64,000 bases of DNA from Alphaproteobacteria bacterium. Its GTDB lineage: Bacteria; Pseudomonadota; Alphaproteobacteria; Kiloniellales; DSM-21159. The position numbers were made by a program, and so were the translations under genes. Shown here one piece after another: positions 1-7,872 of the stretch. The stretch spans positions 30,308-94,307 of the forward strand of contig JAUILQ010000020.1 of NCBI GenBank assembly GCA_030433005.1. The letters are read 5' to 3'. Under the pieces are notes generated by a model. It was given only the letters and a program-made list of their open reading frames with translations. It searched no databases and was not told the origin of the DNA. Position 1 is the stretch's first letter. Every line of letters starts with the position of its first letter.

Positions 1-1251
1 CTCCGAAAGCTGCTCCAGCAGCACGCACTGCAGGCGCCAGGCCGCCCGGTAGGTGCCGAGATGCGACTTGCGCGCCAGGTGCAGGGCGTCCATCAGCTCG
101 CCGAAGACGTCGAGCTGCAGCTGGCCGTGGGCGCCGTTGCCGATGCGCACCGGCCGGCTGCCGGCGTAGCCCGGCAGCCACGGCAGCTCGACCTCGGTCA
201 GCCGCCGCTCGCCGCCGACGCCGTACATGATCTGCAGCTGCCTGGGATCGCCGGCGGCGGCGCGCAGCAGCCAGTTGCGGAACGCGCCGGCCTCCTCGAA
301 GTAGCCGGAGTTGACCAGCGCGTAGAGCGTCAGCGTGGCGTCGCGGATCCAGCAGTAGCGGTAGTCCCAGTTGCGCTCGCCGCCGAGCTGCTCGGGCAGC
401 GAGGTGGTCGGCGCGGCGACCAGGCCGCCGGTCGGCTCGTAGGTCATCGCCTTGAGCGTGATCAGCGAGCGCTCGACAGCCTCGCGCCAGGCCGCCGGCG
501 TCGTCTCGGGCAGGCTGCAACGGGCCGACCAGTCGCGCCACCAGGCTGCCGTGCGCTCGAGCACGACCTTGCTGTCGTCGACGAAGCGCGGCTCCTCTGT
601 CGAGGGATGGTAGGCCAGGGTGAAGGGCACGCGGCGGCCGGCCTCGACCGCGAAGTCGGCGCGGGTCGTCATCTCCTCGCCGTGCAGCGCCACCGGCGTC
701 ACCAGCTCGACCGCATCGGGACCGGCGACGGCGCGCAGGCCGTAGTCGCGGCGACGCACCCAAGGCACGGTCCGGCCGTAGCCGAAGCGCAGGACCAGCT
801 CCATCTCGAACGCGACCCGGCCCTCGAGGCCCTGGACCACGCGGACCAGCTCGCCGGTGTGCGGATCGGCCTCGCCGGCCGGACCGAGCGGCATGAAGTC
901 GGTGACGCAGGCCCGTCCCTCCTCGGTCTCGTAGACCGTCTCCAGCATCGCCGTGCCCGGCAGGTAGCGGCGCTCGATGCGCCGCACCGGCCCCGTCGGC
1001 GCCAGCCGCCAGCGGCCGTGCTCCGGCCCGCCGAGCAAGGCGGCGAAGCAGGCGTCGGAATCGAAGCGCGGCAGGCACAGCCAGTCGACCGAGCCGTCGA
1101 GCCCGACCAGGGCGCAGGAACGCAGGTTCCCGACGAAGCCGTAGTGCTCGATCGGCGCGCTCAGCGATGCCCTTCGACCTTCCGCGCGATCCGCTGCGCG
1201 CCCGTCGCTCACCCCGTCCCGCACCGGCGGGCCGGCCGGTCGCCGCTCCAT
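1..1251 (-). CDS. Glycoside hydrolase family 15 protein, C-terminus cut off by window edge
   Basis: The reading frame opens at ATG 1251 and runs off the left edge in frame, giving 417 residues with no stop. Residues 34-64 (starting IEHYGFVGNLRSCALVG and ending in SVDWLCLPRFDS) are the typical N-terminal strands of bacterial GH15 enzymes. The family hallmark NWDYRYCWIRDATLTLY lies at 294-310. GH15 includes glucoamylases, glucodextranases and trehalases that release glucose by inversion. The catalytic glutamates of the family lie further downstream and are outside the window, so activity and substrate cannot be judged. No signal peptide is visible, which fits a cytoplasmic enzyme of the trehalase-like bacterial branch (usually about 600 residues). 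It sits 79 bp beyond the tatC stop on the same strand and may be read from the tat promoter, but its function is unrelated. A GTG about 13 codons in is an alternative start. Confidence 0.85.
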   Translation of the reverse strand, partial: MERRPAGPPVRDGVSDGRAADRAEGRRASLSAPIEHYGFVGNLRSCALVGLDGSVDWLCLPRFDSDACFAALLGGPEHGRWRLAPTGPVRRIERRYLPGTAMLETVYETEEGRACVTDFMPLGPAGEADPHTGELVRVVQGLEGRVAFEMELVLRFGYGRTVPWVRRRDYGLRAVAGPDAVELVTPVALHGEEMTTRADFAVEAGRRVPFTLAYHPSTEEPRFVDDSKVVLERTAAWWRDWSARCSLPETTPAAWREAVERSLITLKAMTYEPTGGLVAAPTTSLPEQLGGERNWDYRYCWIRDATLTLYALVNSGYFEEAGAFRNWLLRAAAGDPRQLQIMYGVGGERRLTEVELPWLPGYAGSRPVRIGNGAHGQLQLDVFGELMDALHLARKSHLGTYRAAWRLQCVLLEQLSE

Positions 1252-1330
1252 CGCTGTCCTCCGCTGTCGTGCGGCAGGCAAGACGGCGCCCGGCCCGCCC
1301 CGGTTCCGCGGCGTGTCGGCGGGCGTGGGA

Positions 1331-2179
1331 TCAGTCGACGCCGGCCTCGCGGTCCAGCTCGGCCTCGCGCTCGGCGCGCTTCTTCTCGACCAGCTTCGCC
1401 ATGTGGATCGAGATCTCGTAGAGCGCGATGATCGGCAGTGCCAGGCTGATCTGGCTGAGCGGATCCGGCGGCGTGAAGATCGCCGCCACCACGAAGACGC
1501 CGACGATGGCGTACTTGCGCTTCTCGCGCATGCCCTGGGAGCTGGCGAGACCGACGCGCGCCAGCAGGGTCATGATGACCGGCAGCTGGAAGCAGAGGCC
1601 GAAGGCGAAGATCAGCTTCATGGTCAGCGAGAGGTACTCGGCGACCTTGGCCTCGAGCTGGATCGCCAGCGTGTCCTCGCCGCCCGGCGTCTGGAACTGC
1701 AGGAAGAAGTCCCAGGCGAAGGGCAGGATGATGAAGTAGACCAGCGAGGCGCCGAGCAGGAACAGCAGCGGCGAGGCGACCAGGAAGGGCGCCAGGGCGT
1801 TCTTCTCGTTCCTGTAGAGGCCCGGTGCGATGAACAGCCAGAGCTGGGTCAGGAACAGCGGGCACATGATGAAGGCCGCGAAGAAGAAGGCGACCTTGAT
1901 GTAGGTGAAGAAGACCTCGGTCAGGTCCGTGAAGATCATCCGCGGCGGCGGCTGGTTCTCCCGGTCCATGTAGAGCTCGGAGGCCTCGCCGCCCTGGTCG
2001 AGCAGGATGTTGGCGAGCGGCTGGACCAGGAAGTTGTAGAGCTCCTGCGCGAAGAAGAAGCAGACGATGAAGGCCAGGACCAGGCCGATCACGCTGTAGA
2101 GCAGGCGCTGGCGCAGCTCGATCAGGTGATCGAGCAGCGGCATCTTGTTGTTGTCGACCGCCTCGTCGCCGGCGCTCAT
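1331..2179 (-). CDS. tatC: Sec-independent protein translocase TatC
   Basis: TatC is the multi-spanning inner-membrane receptor of the twin-arginine translocase. With TatB it binds the RR signal peptide and recruits TatA to export folded proteins. The 282-residue product has the conserved N-terminal motif HLIELRQRL at 18-26, then six hydrophobic segments, with a charged loop (about 65-85) between the first two. Length fits the family (about 250-280). The C-terminal tail is charged and cytoplasmic (KKRAEREAELDREAG). The start ATG overlaps the tatB stop by 4 bp (ATGA), so translation is probably coupled. Order is tatA-tatB-tatC, as in many alphaproteobacteria. Confidence 0.97.
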   Translation of the reverse strand: MSAGDEAVDNNKMPLLDHLIELRQRLLYSVIGLVLAFIVCFFFAQELYNFLVQPLANILLDQGGEASELYMDRENQPPPRMIFTDLTEVFFTYIKVAFFFAAFIMCPLFLTQLWLFIAPGLYRNEKNALAPFLVASPLLFLLGASLVYFIILPFAWDFFLQFQTPGGEDTLAIQLEAKVAEYLSLTMKLIFAFGLCFQLPVIMTLLARVGLASSQGMREKRKYAIVGVFVVAAIFTPPDPLSQISLALPIIALYEISIHMAKLVEKKRAEREAELDREAGVD

Positions 2180-3048
2180 TCACCTGCTCCCGAGCCGGAC
2201 GCCGGACTCTTGGCGGCCGCGCCGCCGCCGGCAGGCTTGCTGGCCGTCGTCTTCCTGGTTGCGCTCTGCCGGGGCGCCGTCTTCGTCGTGCCGGCCGATC
2301 CGCCGCCCGAAGCCTTGGTCCCCGAAGCCTTGGTGCCCGAAGCTTTGGTACCGGCGGCCTTGGTGCCGGCGGCCTTGGGGCTCCCGCCGGATTTGCCGCT
2401 GCCGGATCCACCGCCCGGGGCCGTCGGCTTCGACCCGGTGGACTTGGAGGCGGTGGACTTGGAGGCGGTCGACTTGGAGGCGGTCGACTTGGAGGCGGTC
2501 GACTTGGCCGCCTTCGATTCCGACCCGGCGGATTTCGAGGCCGGCGCGCCCGCGGCCGCCGGTGCGGAGGCGGCGGTTTCGCTGGAGCCGGCCCCCGAAG
2601 CGGGCGGCTTCACCGAGTTTCCGGGCGCCGGCGCGGCGGCTTGGGCGACGCTCCGGCCGCTCCCGGAGGACCCGTTCGACGCACGACCGCCCTCGGCCGA
2701 CTCGGCCGATTCGGAGCGGGCCGGCGCCGGCGAGGCCGTGCGGCGGTCCTTGGCCTCGTCGTCGATCTCCTTGAGGTCGCTCTTCACCGAGCCGGTAGGA
2801 TCGACCTCTTTTTCGACCAGTTCGTCGACCTTGTAGCGACGAACCGATTCGATCGACTTCTTGGCCTCGTCGAGCTCCGACTCGCGCATCATCTCGTCGA
2901 GTCCCGACTGGAACTCGCGCGAAAGCGAGCGGGCCTTGCGAACCCACTTCGCGACGCCGCGCATCGCCGATGGCAAATCCTTGGGACCGATGATGACCAG
3001 CGCCACGAAGGCGATGACGGCCATCTCCGTCCAGCCGATGTCCAGCAT
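2176..3048 (-). CDS. tatB: Sec-independent protein translocase TatB with long repetitive tail
   Basis: The first 100 residues are a normal TatB: a single membrane helix (MLDIGWTEMAVIAFVALVII) with Glu8 and the Gly21-Pro22 hinge, then an amphipathic helix and a charged helical stretch. TatB pairs with TatC to form the signal-peptide receptor. The remaining 190 residues are low-complexity Ser/Ala/Lys/Gly sequence, making the protein 290 residues against roughly 130-200 in most relatives. The tail carries five STASK-type pentapeptides at 183-207 and four AAGTK/ASGTK pentapeptides at 226-245. It is basic and probably disordered in the cytoplasm. tatA is 59 bp upstream; tatC overlaps downstream. 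The repeats look like replication-slippage expansions, since the DNA repeats are nearly perfect. Confidence 0.95.
   Translation of the reverse strand: MLDIGWTEMAVIAFVALVIIGPKDLPSAMRGVAKWVRKARSLSREFQSGLDEMMRESELDEAKKSIESVRRYKVDELVEKEVDPTGSVKSDLKEIDDEAKDRRTASPAPARSESAESAEGGRASNGSSGSGRSVAQAAAPAPGNSVKPPASGAGSSETAASAPAAAGAPASKSAGSESKAAKSTASKSTASKSTASKSTASKSTGSKPTAPGGGSGSGKSGGSPKAAGTKAAGTKASGTKASGTKASGGGSAGTTKTAPRQSATRKTTASKPAGGGAAAKSPASGSGAGE
2314..2373 (-). repeat. 15-bp in-frame tandem repeat in tatB (AAGTK/ASGTK units)
   Basis: Four 15-bp units, diverged at a few positions, encode TatB residues 226-245. The period equals five codons, so copy-number change keeps the frame. Confidence 0.85.
2428..2502 (-). 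repeat. 15-bp in-frame tandem repeat in tatB (STASK units)
   Basis: Five 15-bp units encode TatB residues 183-207 (STASK four times, then STGSK). The first units differ from one another by only one or two bases, which suggests recent expansion. Confidence 0.9.
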
Positions 3049-3107
3049 CGCGAAATCGTTCCTGGCTCGATCCGGGGAACCGGGGCTCCCCGAGACCGCG
3101 CGTCACA

Positions 3108-3374
3108 TCAGCCGTTGGCGGCCTTCTTGTTCTCGTCCTGGGACACGCTCGAGGACGCTGCCGAGGACGCGGCCGCGTTGTCCTTGCCGATCGCCTTGGC
3201 GTCGTCGTCGCCGCCCTCGTCGGCCTTCTTGTCCTCGTCCTTCAGGCCGCTTTTGAACTGCTTGATGCCGGTGCCGACGTCCTTCATGAGCCGCGGAATC
3301 TTGCCGCCGCCCCCGAACAGAAGCACGACCACCGCCAGCACGATGAGCCAGTGCCAGATGCTAAAGCTACCCAT
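3108..3374 (-). CDS. tatA: Sec-independent protein translocase TatA
   Basis: TatA is the pore-forming or membrane-weakening subunit of the twin-arginine pathway. The 88-residue product starts [20 protein letters not shown]. It has one membrane helix, the conserved Phe20-Gly21 hinge, then the amphipathic helix [20 protein letters not shown] and an acidic tail. These features and the size are textbook TatA. It is the first gene of tatABC, with a promoter candidate about 50 bp upstream. An AGGAGAACG ribosome site lies close to the ATG. Confidence 0.96.
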   Translation of the reverse strand: MGSFSIWHWLIVLAVVVLLFGGGGKIPRLMKDVGTGIKQFKSGLKDEDKKADEGGDDDAKAIGKDNAAASSAASSSVSQDENKKAANG

Positions 3375-3425
3375 ACCGGGCGTTCTCCTCGTCTAACCGT
3401 AGTGACAGCTCTGTCTTGGGGGCGG

Positions 3426-3454
3426 ACTATCGCAAAAAGACTCTGTCCAGGCAA
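3426..3454 (-). promoter_or_regulatory. Candidate sigma70-type promoter for tatABC
   Basis: Read on the minus strand: -35 TTGCCT (3454-3449), a 17-bp spacer, -10 GATAGT (3431-3426). The spacer holds a rare AT-rich patch in this GC-rich DNA. It lies 52 bp upstream of the tatA start. Each box matches the consensus at four positions. Confidence 0.45.
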
Positions 3455-3528
3455 CGACACGCGAACAGGCCCGTCCCCGCCGTTTCCCGCGCCCCGTCGC
3501 GCGCCCAGCCGCGCTCCGGGGCGACGGC

Positions 3529-4647
3529 CTAGCCGGATGCACGCGTACCCGTGTGCCCGCGCTCCGGCTCCGCTCCTGATATGGGGGCATCGGTCGGGAA
3601 CACGAAGACCTGCGCCGGGTCGAGATCGAGCGAGAAGACGTCGCCGTCGTCCGGCAGGAAACGCCCCGGAACCCGGGCGTGCAGATGCAGCGGCGTGCCG
3701 CCGTCCGGCTCGACGCTGAGGTGGACCAGGCTCGAGCGGCCGAGCAGCCGCGCTGCTATGACGCGGGCGTCGACCTTGCCGGAGCCGGCGGCGTCGCCCG
3801 GCGGCAGCAGGCGGATCCCCTCGGGACGGACCAGCACCTCGACCGCGCGGCCCTCGGCGATGCCCCGCGCCGGCAGCCAGGCGAGCGGCGTGCGCACCTC
3901 GCCGTTCTCGACCCGCGCCTCCAGCCGGTTGACCTCGCCGAAGAAGCCGGCGGCGAAGCCGTCGGCCGGGTTGAAGTAGCACTCGACCGGCGTGCCCTCC
4001 TGGACCAGTCGGCCGGCCCGCATCAGCACGATTCGGTCGGCCATGAACATGGCCTCCTCCGGCTCGTGGGTGACCATCAGGGTCGCCGCCCCGCTCTCCT
4101 TGACCAGGTGCAGCGTGCGGTCGCGGACCTCGCGGCGCAGCCGCTGGTCGAGCCCGGAGAAGGGCTCGTCAAGCAGCAGCAGGCGGGGATTGGGCGCCAG
4201 CGCGCGGGCCAGCGCGACGCGCTGCTGCTGGCCGCCCGACAGGGTGTGCGGGTAGGCCCGGGCATAGTCGGCCAGACCGACGCGCTGCAGCGCCTCGAGC
4301 GCCAGGCGCTCGCGCTCGGACGCGGTCCGCCGGCGCAGCCCGAAGGCGACGTTCTCGCCGACGCGCAGGTGCGGGAACAGCGCGTAGTCCTGGAACATCA
4401 GCCCGACGTCGCGGTCCTCGGGCGGCAGGTCCCGCCCCTCGCCGGCGACGACCCGGCCGCCGATCGCGATGCGGCCTTCCTGCAGTTCCTCCAGGCCGGC
4501 CGCCAGGCGCAGCGCCGTGGTCTTGCCGCAGCCCGACGGCCCGAGCAGGCAGACGACCTCGCCGTCGCCGATGGTCAGCGACAGGCGGTCGAGCGCCTTG
4601 AGCCGCCCGTAGCGGTGGCTGACTGTCTCGAAGACGAGGGCGTTCAT
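3529..4647 (-). CDS. ABC transporter ATP-binding protein (FbpC/PotA-like, with TOBE domain)
   Basis: This is the cytoplasmic ATPase of an ABC importer. In the 372-residue product, Walker A GPSGCGKTT is at 36-44, the Q-loop is near FQDYALFPHL, the signature LSGGQQQ is at 136-142, Walker B LLLLDEP at 156-162, and the switch His is in VTHEPEEAM. Residues from about 240 onward form a TOBE-type domain. This plan fits the ferric-iron, polyamine and molybdate branch of importers. The NPADGFAAGFFGEVNRL region resembles FbpC-type proteins, but substrate cannot be fixed. No permease or binding-protein gene is adjacent, so it is an orphan here. It is flanked by the tat promoter region downstream and the GFA gene upstream. 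Confidence 0.85.
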   Translation of the reverse strand: MNALVFETVSHRYGRLKALDRLSLTIGDGEVVCLLGPSGCGKTTALRLAAGLEELQEGRIAIGGRVVAGEGRDLPPEDRDVGLMFQDYALFPHLRVGENVAFGLRRRTASERERLALEALQRVGLADYARAYPHTLSGGQQQRVALARALAPNPRLLLLDEPFSGLDQRLRREVRDRTLHLVKESGAATLMVTHEPEEAMFMADRIVLMRAGRLVQEGTPVECYFNPADGFAAGFFGEVNRLEARVENGEVRTPLAWLPARGIAEGRAVEVLVRPEGIRLLPPGDAAGSGKVDARVIAARLLGRSSLVHLSVEPDGGTPLHLHARVPGRFLPDDGDVFSLDLDPAQVFVFPTDAPISGAEPERGHTGTRASG

Positions 4648-4790
4648 CTGCGCAGGATCGACCGGCCAGGGAGATCGGCAAGGGTGGGCGCGGCGCGGAG
4701 CGGCACCGGCCAGCGTGGCGAGGCGAAGCTAGTGCCGCCGTCGCCGGAAGGCAATGACCGCAGCCCGGAGGGCGCGCGGGCCGCTGCCGG

Positions 4791-5189
4791 TCAGGTTCCG
4801 GAACGCGGGTGACGCGGCAGGTCGTCGGCGAGGCTCAGCCAGGAGAGGCGCTCGGCGTCGTGGACGTGGAACTGCGGCGCCGCCGCCTCCGGATCATCGA
4901 GCGCGGCGGCGTAGAAGTGGATCTCTCCGGGATAGCGGTCGGCCTCGAAGGCGATCGGCGAGCCGCAGGTCCGGCAGAAGCTGCGGCGCACGCCCGGCGA
5001 GGACCGGTAGATCCCGAGGCTGTCGCCCGACATCGACGCCGTCTCGCGGGCCACGCCGACGAAGGCGGTCACCGGCGACCCGGTCTGACGGCGGCAGGAC
5101 TCGCAGTGGCAGTAGGCCCGCCAGAGCTCAGGGCCCCTGTAGGCGAATCGCACGGCGCCGCAGAGGCAGTGCCCGCAGATCTCGCTCAT
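4791..5189 (-). CDS. GFA/CENP-V family zinc protein
   Basis: The 132-residue product has the GFA-domain cysteine pattern: Cys5, Cys8 and Cys10 (CGHCLC), Cys27, Cys29 and Cys32 (CHCESC), and Cys72 and Cys75 (CRTCG). These form two zinc sites on the beta-tent fold. The family is named for a glutathione-dependent formaldehyde-activating enzyme, but most members have no proven reaction. The start ATG overlaps the scpB stop by 4 bp (ATGA), so it is the last gene of the coupled argS-SPOR-nagZ-scpA-scpB chain. No functional tie to chromosome segregation is evident. Confidence 0.88.
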   Translation of the reverse strand: MSEICGHCLCGAVRFAYRGPELWRAYCHCESCRRQTGSPVTAFVGVARETASMSGDSLGIYRSSPGVRRSFCRTCGSPIAFEADRYPGEIHFYAAALDDPEAAAPQFHVHDAERLSWLSLADDLPRHPRSGT

Positions 5190-5890
5190 CGTGGCTCCTC
5201 TCCCTCCTCCTCCGCCAAGCCCTCCTCGGGCAGCAGGTCCTCGCCGAAGTCCTCGCCCAACAGGTCCTCGTCCGCCTCCTCGTCGTCGGCCTCGCCGTCG
5301 CCGCCCGCCGGCCCGGGCGGCGGCAGCAGGCCGCGCTCGCCGAGGATCGTCACCGCCGGCCGAGAATCGAGCAGACCGGCGGCCTTGAGCTCCTCGACGC
5401 CGGGCAGGCTGTCGAGGCTCTCCAGGCCGAAATGCTCGAGGAAGGCGTCGGAGGTGCCCCAGGTGACCGGCTTGCCCGGCGTCCGGCGCCGGCCGCGTGG
5501 CCGGATCCAGCCGGCCTCCAGCAGCGTGTCCAGCGTGCCCTTGGACAGCGCGACGCCTCTGATCTCCTCGATCTCGCCGCGGGTCACCGGCTGGTGGTAG
5601 GCGACGATCGCCAGCGTCTCGACCGCCGCGCGCGTCAGCTTGCGGGTGCTCGTGCGCTCGATCTCGAAGGCCGCGGCCAGGTCAGGCGCCGTGCGGAAGG
5701 CCCAGCGCTCGCCGAGCCGCACGAGGTGCACGCCGCGGTTGGCGTAGAGCCCCTGCAGCTCCTCGAGCAGGGCGTCGAGCTCCGTGCCCTCGGGGAAGTG
5801 GCGGGCGAGCGCCGCGGGCGCCTGCGGCTCGGCCGCGGCGAACAGCAGCGCCTCGAGCAGGCGCAGCCGCTGGAAGCGGTCCTCGTTCAC
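5186..5890 (-). CDS. scpB: Segregation and condensation protein ScpB
   Basis: ScpB forms a dimer of winged-helix proteins that binds the kleisin ScpA in the SMC condensin complex. The 234-residue product starts with GTG and shows the expected core: LLEALLFAAAEPQ near the N-terminus, TRKLTRAAVETLAIVAYHQP in the middle, and TRGEIEEIRGVA. The RGRRRTPGKPVTWGTSDAFLEHFGL segment is typical of alphaproteobacterial ScpB. The C-terminal 40 residues are an acidic tail (EADDEEADEDLLGEDFGEDL). The start codon overlaps the scpA stop (GTGA), so ScpA and ScpB are probably made in fixed ratio. Confidence 0.95.
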   Translation of the reverse strand: MNEDRFQRLRLLEALLFAAAEPQAPAALARHFPEGTELDALLEELQGLYANRGVHLVRLGERWAFRTAPDLAAAFEIERTSTRKLTRAAVETLAIVAYHQPVTRGEIEEIRGVALSKGTLDTLLEAGWIRPRGRRRTPGKPVTWGTSDAFLEHFGLESLDSLPGVEELKAAGLLDSRPAVTILGERGLLPPPGPAGGDGEADDEEADEDLLGEDFGEDLLPEEGLAEEEGEEPR

Positions 5891-6777
5891 GCCCCGTCCC
5901 TGTCGTCGGCCCGCCCCCCGGCGTCGCGCGCCGCATCGGGCTCGGCGGCGTCGGCCGGCGCCTCGGCCGGCTCGCCCGCGGCGACGCGCGAACGCAGGTA
6001 GATCGGCGCGAAGGTCCGGTCCTGGCGCAGGTCGAGCCGGCCTTCCTTGCAGAGCTCCAGGCTGGCCACGAAGGTGGCGGCGACAGCCGAGCGCGCGGCC
6101 AGCGGGTCGGCGGCGTTGACCGCGGTCGGCAGGAAGGCGACCAGGGCGCGCCAGCTCGGCATCTCGCCGAGCATCGAGCGCAGGCGGCCGACCGCCTCCT
6201 CGACCGAGTAGAGATCGAGGTGGGCGATGCGCAGGTTGTGTTCGCCGGGCTTGCGGCGGATCCGGCCGTAGGCGCGCAGCAGGTCGAACAGCGTCGCCTC
6301 GTAGACCACCGTCTCGACCGTGCGCACGCGCTCCGGCTCGCCGCGCGCGAAGGTCTCGCGGCCGAGCTGCGGCAGCGCGACCAGCGCCTCGCCGGCGTCG
6401 CGCAGGGCCTGCAGGCGCTGCAGCTGGAAGCGCAGCGCCGCGGCCATCTCCTCGCCGCTCGGCTCCTCGCCGTCGGGCTCGGGCGCCGGCAGCAGCAGCC
6501 GCGACTTCAGGTAGGCCAGCCAGGCCGCCATCACCAGGTAGTCGGCGGCCAGCTCCAGGCGGATCTTGCGCGCTTCCTGGATGAACTCGAGGTACTGCTC
6601 GGCCAGCGCCAGGATCGAGATCCTCGTGATGTCGACCTTCTGGTCGCGCGCCAGCTCGAGCAGCAGGTCGAGCGGGCCCTCGAAACCCTCGACGTCGACG
6701 ACCAGACGCTCGATCAGCGGCGAGGGCGCGGCGTCGTCCTCGGCGAAGCCCGACTGCGAGACCTCGGCATCACTCAC
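5887..6777 (-). CDS. scpA: Segregation and condensation protein ScpA (kleisin)
   Basis: ScpA is the kleisin that bridges SMC heads. The 296-residue frame starts at GTG 6777, which overlaps the nagZ stop (GTGA). The open frame continues upstream, but that part is an out-of-frame shadow of nagZ. The hallmark FEGPLDLLLELARDQKVDIT comes at about residue 30, followed by ISILALAEQYLEFI and AADYLVMAAWLAYLKSRLLL. The C-terminal winged-helix portion (VAATFVASLELCKEGRLDLRQ) binds the SMC head. After this comes a short Ala/Glu-rich tail. Neighbours scpB and nagZ are arranged as in many Rhodospirillales. Confidence 0.95.
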   Translation of the reverse strand: MSDAEVSQSGFAEDDAAPSPLIERLVVDVEGFEGPLDLLLELARDQKVDITRISILALAEQYLEFIQEARKIRLELAADYLVMAAWLAYLKSRLLLPAPEPDGEEPSGEEMAAALRFQLQRLQALRDAGEALVALPQLGRETFARGEPERVRTVETVVYEATLFDLLRAYGRIRRKPGEHNLRIAHLDLYSVEEAVGRLRSMLGEMPSWRALVAFLPTAVNAADPLAARSAVAATFVASLELCKEGRLDLRQDRTFAPIYLRSRVAAGEPAEAPADAAEPDAARDAGGRADDRDGA

Positions 6778-7868
6778 GCCGGCAACTCCTCGAGGGCCGC
6801 CGCGGCGGCCAGCCGATCGAAGGGCTCGGGCGCGCCCAGGCAGCTCTCGGCCCGCTCGGCCCGGCGGCGCGCCTCGGCGCTCAGCGGCCCGCTCGCCTCG
6901 ATCGCCGCGCGCCGCTCCTCGACCGAGCCGTGGCAGACCAGCACGCAGTCGCAGCCGGCGGCGACCGCTGCCGCAGCGCGCTCGGGCAGGCTGCCGTCCA
7001 GCGCCTCCATGAAGAGGTCGTCGGACATCAGCAGGCCGTCGAAGCCGATCTCGCGGCGGATCAGGCGCTCCAGCGCCTCGGGCGAGGTCGTCACCGGGCG
7101 CGCCTCGTCGACCGCCGTGAAGACGATGTGCGCGGTCATGCCGAGCGCCTGGTCGGCGAGCGCCCGGAAGGGCGCGAGATCGGTCCCGCGCAGCGTCTCC
7201 AGCGGCGTGTCGACGCGCGGCAGCGCGTGGTGGCTGTCGGCCGTCGCCCGGCCGTGGCCCGGCAGGTGCTTGATCACCGGCAGCACGCCGCCGGCGAGCA
7301 GGCCCTCGCAGGCGGCGCGGCCGAGGGCCGCGACCTGCTCGGGCGCACTGCCCAGGGCGCGGTCGCCGATCACGTCGTGGCCCTCGGGCAGGCGCAGGTC
7401 GAGGCACGGCAGGCAGTCGACGTCGATCGCCAGGTCGGCGAGTTCGGCGGCGAGCAGGCGGCAGTTGAGGCGCAGCAGCTCGCAGGCGCGCGCCGGGTCG
7501 CCGGCATAGAGACCGGCGAAGGCGGCCGGCGGCGGCGCCTGGCGCCAGTGCGGCGGCCGCAGGCGCTGCACCCGACCGCCCTCCTGGTCGATCAGCACCG
7601 GCGCGCGGCGGCCGACGGCGTCGCGCAGCTCGGCGACCAGGGCCGCGACCTGCTGCGGGGTGTCGACGTTGCGCGCGAAGAGGATGAAGCCGAGCGGATC
7701 GGTCTCGCGGAACAGCCGGCGCTCGGCGTCGCTCAGGTCGTGGCCCTCGCAGCCGACGATCGCCGCCGTCGTGCGCGAGCCCAGCCAGTGCGATCCCGTG
7801 CGCCGTGCCGCGCCGCGCGGGGCGGGCGCGCGGTCGCCGGAGGCGCTGGTGTCGCGGGAAGCCGTCAT
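6774..7868 (-). CDS. nagZ: Beta-N-acetylhexosaminidase NagZ (GH3)
   Basis: NagZ is a cytoplasmic GH3 enzyme that removes N-acetylglucosamine from muropeptides during cell-wall recycling. The 364-residue product has LIDQEGGRVQRLRPPHW for substrate binding, KHLPGHGRATADSHHALP with the Asp-His pair used as acid/base in NagZ, and the nucleophile loop GLLMSDDLFMEAL. Length fits the single-domain bacterial NagZ. The start at 7868 lies 4 bp past the stop of the SPOR gene. The reading frame stays open further upstream inside the SPOR gene, but that part is not NagZ-like. Coupling to a SPOR protein fits a shared cell-wall theme. Confidence 0.95.
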   Translation of the reverse strand: MTASRDTSASGDRAPAPRGAARRTGSHWLGSRTTAAIVGCEGHDLSDAERRLFRETDPLGFILFARNVDTPQQVAALVAELRDAVGRRAPVLIDQEGGRVQRLRPPHWRQAPPPAAFAGLYAGDPARACELLRLNCRLLAAELADLAIDVDCLPCLDLRLPEGHDVIGDRALGSAPEQVAALGRAACEGLLAGGVLPVIKHLPGHGRATADSHHALPRVDTPLETLRGTDLAPFRALADQALGMTAHIVFTAVDEARPVTTSPEALERLIRREIGFDGLLMSDDLFMEALDGSLPERAAAAVAAGCDCVLVCHGSVEERRAAIEASGPLSAEARRRAERAESCLGAPEPFDRLAAAAALEELPA

Positions 7869-7872
7869 GGCG

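Noticed and set aside
61..1431. A 456-codon plus-strand frame opposite the GH15 gene
   Set aside because: Its codons are the exact complement of the GH15 codons; high GC removes stop codons from the antisense frame.
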